From a virus, in the IMG/VR virus record IMGVR_UViG_3300003937_000008, positions 1 to 23,893 of that record: DNA of 23,893 bases; one strand, 5' to 3'. Of the stretch, positions 8,777 to 14,437 are shown in pieces (within the stretch, counting starts at the first letter, position 1; every line of letters begins with the position of its first letter). A program made the translations under genes and the position numbers. The notes below the pieces were generated by a model, which saw nothing but the letters and a program-made list of their open reading frames with translations, ran no database searches and had not been told where the DNA came from.

Positions 8777-9579
8777 TACATGTATACTCAGATAGCTTTG
8801 GTGAAACACACGGTGATGGTACTTGGCCTGCAAAGCTTGAATTTATTAGAGAAGAGGAAGTAAAAATTAATGGGTCTGGAGGGACCGGTCCAAATTGGAG
8901 CTTAAGAAAATTAATTAATGATTTGGAAACTTCAAAGATAAAAAATAAGGATAGTGTAATATTTTTACTATCCGATCAGAAGAGAATGGAGTTTCCTTGG
9001 TTAGAAAATGAATGGTTAGCAGATGGTATTTTTTTATTAGCAGAGGATATTCCAGAAGAAATTGTAAAGCACCTTAAAGGTGGCACGCCATCTTTTGACA
9101 AATATAGATATAAGAAATATGAATATGAAATAAGAACAATGGCGCAATCATTAGGGCCCATGTTTTTATATGAGAACGTTAAGAATATAACATTTTTACA
9201 TTTATTATCTCAACAGTTTAAAGGAATAAATTTTTTAGTATTTACTTGTTTTAGTCTTAATCATTTTACTTCCAGATATAAAAATTTTAATATTACATCT
9301 ACAAAACTGTTATATGATTTAGATTTTGAAGAATTAAATTCATCTAATTTTTATTATGTATCAACTCCGGTTTCATATATGGCCGGCACATATGATGGTG
9401 ATGAAATGTTGAATAACCATATGACTGTAGAACAAAACGAAAAATTTGGTATCTTTTGTAATGACATATTAAATAATAATACACCCGATACTAGCTGGTT
9501 TGTTTATAAAGCATATGATGATCCTTATGCAGAACATCAAGGATCGGAACCACCAGCACCACTTTTCATTTACGATTGA
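8773..9579 (+). CDS. SGNH/GDSL hydrolase-like protein, copy 1
   Basis: A 268-aa protein; the ATG at 8773 gives an ATGA overlap with the previous stop. HVYSDSFGETHGDGTWPAKL resembles SGNH block I with Ser8 as presumed nucleophile, GSGGTGPNWSL supplies a block-II-like glycine, and the distal NNHMTVEQNEKFG resembles block V with its catalytic His. SGNH enzymes are esterases/acetyltransferases that commonly tailor polysaccharides, fitting an island with glycosyltransferases. There is no signal peptide, so it would act inside the cell. It has a GSDSFG-type change (YSDS instead of GDS) and Asn where the second copy has Asp before NHMT. It is followed immediately by a tandem paralogue. Confidence 0.55.
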   Translation: MIHVYSDSFGETHGDGTWPAKLEFIREEEVKINGSGGTGPNWSLRKLINDLETSKIKNKDSVIFLLSDQKRMEFPWLENEWLADGIFLLAEDIPEEIVKHLKGGTPSFDKYRYKKYEYEIRTMAQSLGPMFLYENVKNITFLHLLSQQFKGINFLVFTCFSLNHFTSRYKNFNITSTKLLYDLDFEELNSSNFYYVSTPVSYMAGTYDGDEMLNNHMTVEQNEKFGIFCNDILNNNTPDTSWFVYKAYDDPYAEHQGSEPPAPLFIYD

Positions 9580-9580
9580 T

Positions 9581-10399
9581 ATGACAATACACATTTATGG
9601 TGATAGTTTTGGAGTAATTTGTAATCATGATAAAACATGGCCTGCGGAACTATCAAGATTAAAAAAAGAAGAAATTAATGTTAAAGCAGAATCGGGTAGT
9701 GGGCCTAATTTTTCTTTAGATTTATTAATTGCAGATTTAGAAAATAGTTCCATTAAAGATGATGATACAATTATTATTCTGTTATCTGATCAGAAGAGAC
9801 TGGAGTTTCCTTTTGTAAGGAATAATGAACATGTTACAGGGGTTTTTAGAATAGCAGAGGATGATAAAGATTGGAAACACCCATTTGAGCCAGATAATAA
9901 AGATGATCCTTGGCCTGGAGTACAGGATCAGTCTTACTTAAATGATTATAAAAAGGAAACAAAACTTATAGCACAAACATTAGGGCCTATGTTTTTATAT
10001 GAGAATGTTAAGAATATATCTTTTTTACATTTGTTATCTTTAAATTTTAAAAAGATAAGATTTGTAGTATTTACTTGTTTTAGTTTAGACCATTATCTAG
10101 GAACTTATAAAAACTTCAATATAAATTCAACTGATTTTTTACACAAAATAAAATTTGAATCTTTAGATAGTGAAAATTTTGATTATGTAAAAATTCCTGT
10201 AGGACATATTGTAGGCCTTGATGATACTGGTAATCAATTAGATAATCACATGACACCAGATAAAAATTTAAAATTTGGTAAATTAGTATATGATATAATA
10301 ATGAAAAATGAGATTGATAAATCCTGGTTTAATACACATCCCTATGATGATCCTTTTGAATACCAGCATCCATTAGAACCTATTTTCATATACGATTAA
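9581..10399 (+). CDS. SGNH/GDSL hydrolase-like protein, copy 2
   Basis: A 272-aa paralogue of the gene just upstream; the ATG at 9581 follows its stop by one base. It keeps the canonical IYGDSFG (Ser9), GSGPNFSLDLLIADL and LDNHMTPDKNLKFG, so its active site looks more complete than that of copy 1. Both end in a conserved FIYD tail and share long stretches such as LGPMFLYENVKNI and LLSDQKR.EFP. Copy 2 carries an insertion around residues 87-120 rich in Asp/Lys/Pro. It is the last gene of the island; the T4 late promoter for the tmRNA starts seven bases after its stop. Predicted role: esterase or acyl/acetyl-transfer step on the island product. Confidence 0.58.
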   Translation: MTIHIYGDSFGVICNHDKTWPAELSRLKKEEINVKAESGSGPNFSLDLLIADLENSSIKDDDTIIILLSDQKRLEFPFVRNNEHVTGVFRIAEDDKDWKHPFEPDNKDDPWPGVQDQSYLNDYKKETKLIAQTLGPMFLYENVKNISFLHLLSLNFKKIRFVVFTCFSLDHYLGTYKNFNINSTDFLHKIKFESLDSENFDYVKIPVGHIVGLDDTGNQLDNHMTPDKNLKFGKLVYDIIMKNEIDKSWFNTHPYDDPFEYQHPLEPIFIYD

Positions 10400-10405
10400 T
10401 ATTAA

Positions 10406-10413
10406 TATAAATA
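10406..10413 (+). promoter_or_regulatory. T4-type late promoter before the tmRNA
   Basis: An exact TATAAATA octamer, the T4 late-promoter consensus recognised by gp55-programmed RNA polymerase with coactivator gp33. A gp33 homologue is encoded at 16290. Transcription should start near 10419, about 60 bases before the encoded CCA end of the tmRNA acceptor piece. It overlaps no gene. The octamer could occur by chance in AT-rich DNA, but its place in the only gap of the region supports function. Confidence 0.65.
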
Positions 10414-10415
10414 CA

Positions 10416-10481
10416 GATAAGGTTGTTGATATAATTTGATAGCTTATCAGGACGTGGGTTCGATTCCCACCGCCTCCACCA
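10416..10481 (+). ncRNA. ssrA: tmRNA acceptor piece (3' half of a circularly permuted ssrA)
   Basis: This segment encodes the 3' side of a tRNA-like domain. It contains GGAC, a T arm with stem GTGGG (10454-10458), loop TTCGATT and CCCAC (10466-10470), then the acceptor 3' strand CGCCTCC, discriminator A10478 and CCA (10479-10481). No matching 5' half lies upstream. Instead GGGGGCG at 10678-10684 pairs perfectly with 10471-10477, including G3-U70, the alanine identity element. The order is therefore permuted as in alphaproteobacterial two-piece tmRNA. The 5' boundary is uncertain: the late-promoter start is near 10419, and GATAAG (10416-10421) could pair with CTTATC (10443-10448). TCAG (10447-10450) could pair with CTGA (10698-10701) in the helix-2 position. 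Confidence 0.85.
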
Positions 10482-10490
10482 AGAGATTAT

Positions 10491-10661
10491 ATGTCAAAAT
10501 TTTATAGTCCTAGAGATTATGATCTTACAGGTTTTGGTAACAATAGAAGGCACGTGCTAATTTCGGATGAAGAAAAACGCAAACGTGCTGCTAAGAATAA
10601 ACCTAAAGGAAAGCGCCACGAACATTTCAAGAAAGATTGGGATGCAGATTTGTGGGATTGA
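10491..10661 (+). CDS. 56-aa basic protein encoded between the two tmRNA pieces
   Basis: An ORF of 56 codons (ATG 10491, TGA 10659) too short for many gene callers. It fills most of the 196-base segment between the tmRNA acceptor CCA and the 5' end of the coding piece. The protein has 15 Lys/Arg, 10 Asp/Glu and 3 His: it begins MSKFYSPRDYDLTGFG and ends KKDWDADLWD, with a basic centre (EEKRKRAAKNKPKGKR). A weak purine-rich AAGAGA at 10481-10486 could serve as ribosome site. I do not recognise a family; the composition suggests nucleic acid or ribosome binding, which is inference. Maturation of the tmRNA ends would excise its message. Its uninterrupted frame and sensible composition favour a real gene. 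Confidence 0.6.
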   Translation: MSKFYSPRDYDLTGFGNNRRHVLISDEEKRKRAAKNKPKGKRHEHFKKDWDADLWD

Positions 10662-10677
10662 CTTGTAGTTTGTTGAT

Positions 10678-10866
10678 GGGGGCGTAACGGTATTCGACTG
10701 AGAGTGAAGGGATTAAGGAGACCTAAGGGTGATTACCTACAATCAAAAAAACTTAATCGCAAACAATGACGATTATACTGCATATTCTTACGCACTTGCT
10801 GCATAGACTATAGCCGAGTTGTGGCCGTCACTTGGGAACAGAAGCACGGTCAGCTACACACAACAC
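10678..10866 (+). ncRNA. ssrA: tmRNA coding piece (5' half of a circularly permuted ssrA)
   Basis: It begins GGGGGCG (10678-10684), the 5' acceptor strand, then TAACGGTATTCGAC, the conserved tmRNA D-loop-like sequence. The tag frame starts at the resume codon GCA (10759-10761) after TTAATC. Downstream an H-type pseudoknot can form: TAGC near 10810 with GCTA near 10853, crossed by GTTGTG (around 10817) with CACAAC (around 10858), with an inner GGCCGT/ACGGTC stem, as expected for PK2. PK1 could not be resolved by eye. The 3' end is an estimate placed after the pseudoknot and before the ribosome site of the next gene. It rescues stalled ribosomes with SmpB and tags the nascent chain. Shared promoter at 10406. 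Confidence 0.85.
10759..10806 (+). other. tmRNA proteolysis-tag reading frame (ANNDDYTAYSYALAA)
   Basis: Resume codon GCA then 14 codons and TAG give A-N-N-D-D-Y-T-A-Y-S-Y-A-L-A-A. With the alanine carried by the tmRNA, the appended tag would be 16 residues. It keeps the AN..D and YALAA features of the E. coli tag (ANDENYALAA) with an insertion rich in Tyr/Ser/Thr. The ALAA end is the known ClpXP degron signal. Confidence 0.85.
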
Positions 10867-10884
10867 ACACATAGAAAGGACAAT

Positions 10885-11112
10885 ATGTCTAATCCATATG
10901 AATTAAGATTTCGACTTTTGGAAATGGCACAGGGCTATCTCCAAGATCGACAAGAAGAAACCAAAGACTTTTTTTACCAAGCTTGGGATCTAGCAAAAGA
11001 AAATGGTGAAGCAAACATGGAGTTATGGAATAAACTCCAGCCAAAATCTTATACTATTGATGATATTAAGAAGAAGGCAAACGAACTCTACGAATTTGTA
11101 GAGAAGAATTAA
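10885..11112 (+). CDS. Small conserved-looking phage protein (75 aa), function unknown
   Basis: The ATG at 10885 is preceded by AGAAAGGA (10873-10880), a good ribosome site. A longer frame beginning with GTG at 10819 would lie inside the tmRNA and is rejected. The 75-aa product (MSNPYELRFRLLEMAQGYLQ ...) is predicted to be two helices, the first amphipathic and acidic/glutamine-rich, followed by SYTIDDIKKKANELYEFVEKN. No cysteine, membrane segment or signal peptide. I recall small proteins with a similar MSNPYELRF start in T4-like marine phages but cannot name a function. It probably shares the tmRNA transcript. Confidence 0.8.
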   Translation: MSNPYELRFRLLEMAQGYLQDRQEETKDFFYQAWDLAKENGEANMELWNKLQPKSYTIDDIKKKANELYEFVEKN

Positions 11113-11128
11113 ATTAATTGAGCTTTTA

Positions 11129-11153
11129 GGGTTGCGCTTAAACAAAGCAGCCC
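11129..11153 (+). other. Intergenic stem-loop, possible terminator or mRNA-end structure
   Basis: GGGTTGC (11129-11135) pairs with GCAGCCC (11147-11153) to give a 7-bp stem with one G-U pair and an 11-base loop. It is the most GC-rich spot in the 87-base gap between the 75-aa gene and the nuclease gene. It is followed by only TTCAATCC, not a clean T run, so a factor-independent terminator is uncertain; RNA stabilisation or processing is an alternative. Confidence 0.35.
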
Positions 11154-11199
11154 TTCAATCCAACTGAATGAATCGGTGCTAGGATTATAGAAAGGAAAA

Positions 11200-11733
11200 A
11201 TGGCTGAATATAAAAATGAAGAACCTTGCGAATTTGTATATCGTGTTAAAGCAGTATCAAAAGTAGTAGATGGAGATACAATAGATTGTTGTTTCGATTT
11301 AGGATTTGATGTATTGTTTCATAGTCGTGTTCGATTATTGGGCATGGATACTCCAGAGTCTAGAACGAGACATAAAAATGAAAAGGTATATGGTTTACTT
11401 AGTAAAGAAGCACTTAAATCATGGGTACACTGGGCTGTAATGTCAGACAGAGATGATATTGATATTGAAATTAGATGTCCTGAAGCAGACAGTCGTGGAA
11501 AGTTCGGAAGAATTTTAGGCGAAGTCTGGGTAAACTGTAATGCAGAAGGAGAGCATGGTGGTTGGACTAACGTTAACAAATGGATGTGTGAGAATGGATA
11601 CGCTGTTGGTTATTGGGGCCAAAATAAAGATGATGTAAAAGATGAACATTGGAAAAATAGATTATATCTTGCAGAAAAAGGCAAAATATCACTTCTTCAA
11701 TTGGATGATGATCTCCGGACCTCACAGGCATGA
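11200..11733 (+). CDS. Staphylococcal nuclease-like (SNase/thermonuclease) domain protein
   Basis: A 177-aa protein. It contains the SNase active-site set: VVDGDTID (D24, D26, T27), RVRLLGMDTPE (R45, D50, T51, E53) and GKFGRILGEVWV (R104), matching D19/D21/R35/D40/T41/E43/R87 of the staphylococcal enzyme in order. The final NVNKWMCENGYAVGYWG is the usual C-terminal helix motif. No signal peptide, so it would act inside the infected cell, perhaps degrading host DNA or RNA for nucleotide salvage. A strong ribosome site (AGAAAGGA) precedes the ATG. The stop overlaps the next start by ATGA. Confidence 0.88.
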   Translation: MAEYKNEEPCEFVYRVKAVSKVVDGDTIDCCFDLGFDVLFHSRVRLLGMDTPESRTRHKNEKVYGLLSKEALKSWVHWAVMSDRDDIDIEIRCPEADSRGKFGRILGEVWVNCNAEGEHGGWTNVNKWMCENGYAVGYWGQNKDDVKDEHWKNRLYLAEKGKISLLQLDDDLRTSQA

Positions 11734-12584
11734 AAGCATTCGCTGAAGTAACAGGTTTGGTATCAAATGCGTATCATGGACAAAATGAAGTCTCTATGAT
11801 ACGTAGTTTTGAAAGCCCACCAATCATTTTATCAGGACCATTATTTAAAAGAATATTTGAACTTACAGAAAAAGAAGCTCTTCACGCAATTGGATTAAGT
11901 GATTTAAAAAATAAATTTCCTAAGGTTCAAGGAAGAGCTAAACAAATTTCTACTTTTACCCAAATGCAATCTAATTCAGATTTTTGGAAAGGTGGAATAG
12001 ATGATGAAGATAGACCTGGTGGTTTGTTATTGCATGTGAAAGGAAATGTAACAGGTCAATTCAATCAAGACATGTATACCGAAATATTAAGAGGTGGTAG
12101 ACGTGTTATAATGCTAAATGATGATACCATTGAAGAACAGGAGTTTGAAGACGAATTAAAAGGCCTTCAATCCGAATTCAGAAAATTAGTCCATGAAATT
12201 TTTAAAAAGAAATTAGGAATCAAACCTGATAGCCCTTTATCTTTTTCTGATAACAATTATCCTGAAAATATATTGCGGACTGAATTAGATGGACGACAAA
12301 AAGCTACCCTCATTAAAAACTATTTGGATGGAATGGAAAAGCTTCTGAAAAATAAGAAGTATAAAGAAGCTGTTTCAGATATGATGTTTGATATGATTGC
12401 AGTAGGTGATTATGAATATAACGAAATTACTATGGAAAAAGTAAAGTTAATTTCAATTTATGTCACAAACTCAAATATAGATCGCTCAGACGTCGATGAT
12501 CTAAAAAAACAATTTAAAGTTCCTATCTATCCAAATGCTTCTCGAACACAAATTGAGAAGATCCTCCAAACAATAAATTCTTAA
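11730..12584 (+). CDS. Hypothetical protein, 284 aa
   Basis: Starts at an ATGA overlap with the nuclease gene and ends just before the promoter of the GTP cyclohydrolase gene. Not recognised. It opens with MKAFAEVTGLVSNAYHGQNE and SPPIILSGPLFKRIFELTEKEA, has an acidic middle (DDTIEEQEFEDELKG), a basic helical stretch (HEIFKKKLG) and ends with a small hydrophilic helix. The late segment YNEITMEKVKLISIYV is loosely like the Glu-containing strand of ADP-ribosyltransferase folds, but no full motif set is visible, so I make no functional claim. Coupling to the nuclease suggests a shared role. No membrane segments. Confidence 0.75.
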   Translation: MKAFAEVTGLVSNAYHGQNEVSMIRSFESPPIILSGPLFKRIFELTEKEALHAIGLSDLKNKFPKVQGRAKQISTFTQMQSNSDFWKGGIDDEDRPGGLLLHVKGNVTGQFNQDMYTEILRGGRRVIMLNDDTIEEQEFEDELKGLQSEFRKLVHEIFKKKLGIKPDSPLSFSDNNYPENILRTELDGRQKATLIKNYLDGMEKLLKNKKYKEAVSDMMFDMIAVGDYEYNEITMEKVKLISIYVTNSNIDRSDVDDLKKQFKVPIYPNASRTQIEKILQTINS

Positions 12585-12592
12585 AAAAATAC

Positions 12593-12621
12593 TTGACATT
12601 TTGTTGAATATATCGTATAAT
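12593..12621 (+). promoter_or_regulatory. Consensus sigma-70 promoter upstream of GTP cyclohydrolase
   Basis: TTGACA (12593-12598) and TATAAT (12616-12621) are both exact consensus, separated by 17 bases. It lies in the gap between the 284-aa gene and folE and is the sort of strong host-polymerase promoter used early or middle in infection. Start site expected near 12628. The matching element before gp32 (17705-17733) has the same -35, -10 and spacer length. Confidence 0.85.
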
Positions 12622-12652
12622 AATACTATTAAATAATAAATTATAGGAGCAC

Positions 12653-13336
12653 ATGGAAGCACGAAGAAAATGCGATCCGGAGTTGGGTCAATTAGTAAGT
12701 GAACACTTGGAAAGTCTTGGTTTAGAAACACCTATGACACAAGTTCGAAAAAATTATGATAGTGAGGCAGCAATTGAATCTATCAAAGAAAACATGACGG
12801 AGATTATGACATCATTAGGATTAGATCTTAAAGATGATTCATTACAAGATACACCCAAAAGAGTAGCACAGATGTTTGTGAATGAAATTTTTTGGGGTCT
12901 TGATTATGATAGATTTCCTAAATGTACAAAAATTGAAAATAAGATGAACTATAAAGGTTCATTTGTATTAGAGAGAAATATCAATGTTCAATCCTATTGT
13001 GAGCATCACTTTATTGTTATTGATGGTGTTGCTAGCGTCGCTTATCTCCCAGACAAATATGTTTTAGGGCTATCTAAGCTGAATCGAATTGTTCAATTCT
13101 TTTCAAAACGTCCTCAAGTTCAGGAAAGACTTACTGAACAAATTAGGGCAGCAATTGCATTTGTTGCCGGAACAGAAGATGTTGCAGTTCAAATAGATGG
13201 TGCACATTTCTGTGTTAAATCACGAGGCATTCAAGATCTTAGATCTACAACTGCTACATTCTCAGCGTCAGGGGTTTTTGAAGGTGGTGCCCAACGTCAA
13301 GAATTCTTAGCAGGATGCCGCTCTTTAATGGCTTAA
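12653..13336 (+). CDS. folE: GTP cyclohydrolase I (FolE-type), 7-deazaguanine module
   Basis: A 227-aa protein. It has DTPKRVAQMF (66-75), YCEHHF with C116, H118, H119, SKLNRIVQFFSKRPQVQERLT (141-161) and AHFCVKSRG with C187: the zinc ligands and pterin-site motifs of class I GTP cyclohydrolase. The reaction is GTP to 7,8-dihydroneopterin triphosphate. In phages this is the first committed step toward preQ0 for DNA modification. A ribosome site AGGAG at 12645-12649 and its own consensus promoter precede it. Neighbouring QueC and TGT-like genes favour that use over folate synthesis. QueD and QueE are absent from the window. Confidence 0.95.
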   Translation: MEARRKCDPELGQLVSEHLESLGLETPMTQVRKNYDSEAAIESIKENMTEIMTSLGLDLKDDSLQDTPKRVAQMFVNEIFWGLDYDRFPKCTKIENKMNYKGSFVLERNINVQSYCEHHFIVIDGVASVAYLPDKYVLGLSKLNRIVQFFSKRPQVQERLTEQIRAAIAFVAGTEDVAVQIDGAHFCVKSRGIQDLRSTTATFSASGVFEGGAQRQEFLAGCRSLMA

Positions 13337-13337
13337 T

Positions 13338-14216
13338 ATGACATATATTTCACATGAAATTCCCAGATGTTTAATAGATGAACATCAAGATTTTATTAGC
13401 GATTATCAATTTGTATTACTTCACAAAATTCTAGAAGATAAAGATTATGCAGAGATGGTTTGTGAATTTGCAGGGTGTGGAGAATTTACTTATCTTGATA
13501 ATAGTTGTTTTGAATTAGGAGAATCATTAGATAATGATATTCTTTATGAATGGTTCACAAGGTTAGAACCAGATTATGTTGTCTTACCAGATGTTCTTGG
13601 AGATAAAAAAAGAACATTGGAAAGGTCTTTTGAATTTGTTGATGCTTATCCCGACACTGTCATTCATGGTATGCCTGTTATTCAAGGTTCTACACCAGAT
13701 GAAATGATTGAATGTTATAATGAATTTATGAAGTTTGGATTTCCTATAATTGGTATTCCATTTGTATATTCTTGGATCGATAAGGATCCAACTCTTCAAG
13801 CAAATGAAAGAATTAAATTACTTGAAAAAATGCATTACGAATGTATTAATAAAAGTTTAAAACATCATTTATTGGGAACCTGGCAAGCAAGAGAGTTCGC
13901 GCATTATAGAAATTATAAATGGATTCATAGTATAGATACTTCTAATCCGGTGATGTCAGCATTAGATGGTACTCCTTATGCAGGTATTCATGGATTGACA
14001 CAAAAACCGAAATCAACATTTGATTCCGTTTATGATATGAAAGAAGAAGATATTAATTTAGATCTTTTATATTATAATGTTGATACCTTCAGAGAAATTG
14101 TTACAGGAATTGGCTTTAACGCCGAAAGGCGTTCTGCTAAGTTTCCCGAAAGAAAATATCCAAAGGATTTGGATTATTACAAATATTCTACATATTCAGG
14201 TACACATGGCAAGTAA
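13338..14216 (+). CDS. TGT/DpdA-like base-exchange enzyme, predicted DNA transglycosylase
   Basis: A 292-aa TIM-barrel-like protein starting one base after the GTP cyclohydrolase stop. Motifs line up with tRNA-guanine transglycosylase in order: YLDNSCFELG (D54; counterpart of the DSGGFQ strand), VLPDVLGDKKRT (D85), MPVIQGST (Q116-G117, counterpart of the QG base-recognition site), LGTWQAR (G180) and IHSIDTSNP (D200 as presumed nucleophile). DpdA is the phage/bacterial TGT relative that inserts preQ0-type bases into DNA. Adjacent FolE and QueC support the DNA-modification role. It is short compared with classic TGT (about 370 aa), so assignment to a DpdA subtype is open. Confidence 0.7.
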   Translation: MTYISHEIPRCLIDEHQDFISDYQFVLLHKILEDKDYAEMVCEFAGCGEFTYLDNSCFELGESLDNDILYEWFTRLEPDYVVLPDVLGDKKRTLERSFEFVDAYPDTVIHGMPVIQGSTPDEMIECYNEFMKFGFPIIGIPFVYSWIDKDPTLQANERIKLLEKMHYECINKSLKHHLLGTWQAREFAHYRNYKWIHSIDTSNPVMSALDGTPYAGIHGLTQKPKSTFDSVYDMKEEDINLDLLYYNVDTFREIVTGIGFNAERRSAKFPERKYPKDLDYYKYSTYSGTHGK

Positions 14217-14436
14217 AATAGATCCCGACCATTATCATAGTAATACTAACTTAGAAGCAATTGATGTTATAGAAGCGTTTGATTTAAATTTTCATCGTGG
14301 TAATATTGTTAAGTATGTATTACGAGCTGGTAAGAAAACGGAAAAAGGTTATGAAAATAAAGAAAAGCAATTAGAAGATTTGAAAAAATCAAAATGGTAT
14401 CTTGAAAGATTAATCAAGAATGTTGAAGAAGGTTAA
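14206..14436 (+). CDS. Small DUF3310-like (SaV-type) protein
   Basis: The 76-aa frame from the ATG at 14206 overlaps the end of the TGT-like gene by 11 bases and reads MASKIDPDHYHSNTNLEAIDVIEAF ... HRGNIVKYVLRAGKK ... LEDLKKSKWYLERLI. The DHY / EAIDVIEAF / GNIVKYVLRAGKK pattern is typical of the DUF3310 proteins of phages, sometimes called nucleotide kinase-like or SaV; true activity in the family is not firmly established. It is likely a small cytosolic helix-rich protein. The ribosome site is inside the upstream gene. Confidence 0.75.
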   Translation: MASKIDPDHYHSNTNLEAIDVIEAFDLNFHRGNIVKYVLRAGKKTEKGYENKEKQLEDLKKSKWYLERLIKNVEEG

Positions 14437-14437
14437 T

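Noticed and set aside
10440-10481. An ordinary tRNA or tRNA fragment
   Set aside because: No D or anticodon arm lies upstream; the acceptor strand pairs perfectly with 10678-10684 and the tag frame follows, so tmRNA explains it better.
10659-10687. A sigma-70 promoter (TTGACT) just before the tmRNA coding piece
   Set aside because: No -10 element at a suitable distance; the match is within the end of the 56-aa ORF.
10819-10884. A longer frame for the 75-aa gene starting at GTG 10819
   Set aside because: It would lie inside the tmRNA pseudoknot region; the ATG at 10885 has a strong ribosome site (AGAAAGGA).
11129-11153. A confident rho-independent terminator
   Set aside because: The 7-bp stem lacks a following T tract, so it is listed only as a stem-loop.
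11730-12584. ADP-ribosyltransferase
   Set aside because: Only a single loose segment (YNEITMEKVKLISIYV) is suggestive; the other required motifs are not visible.
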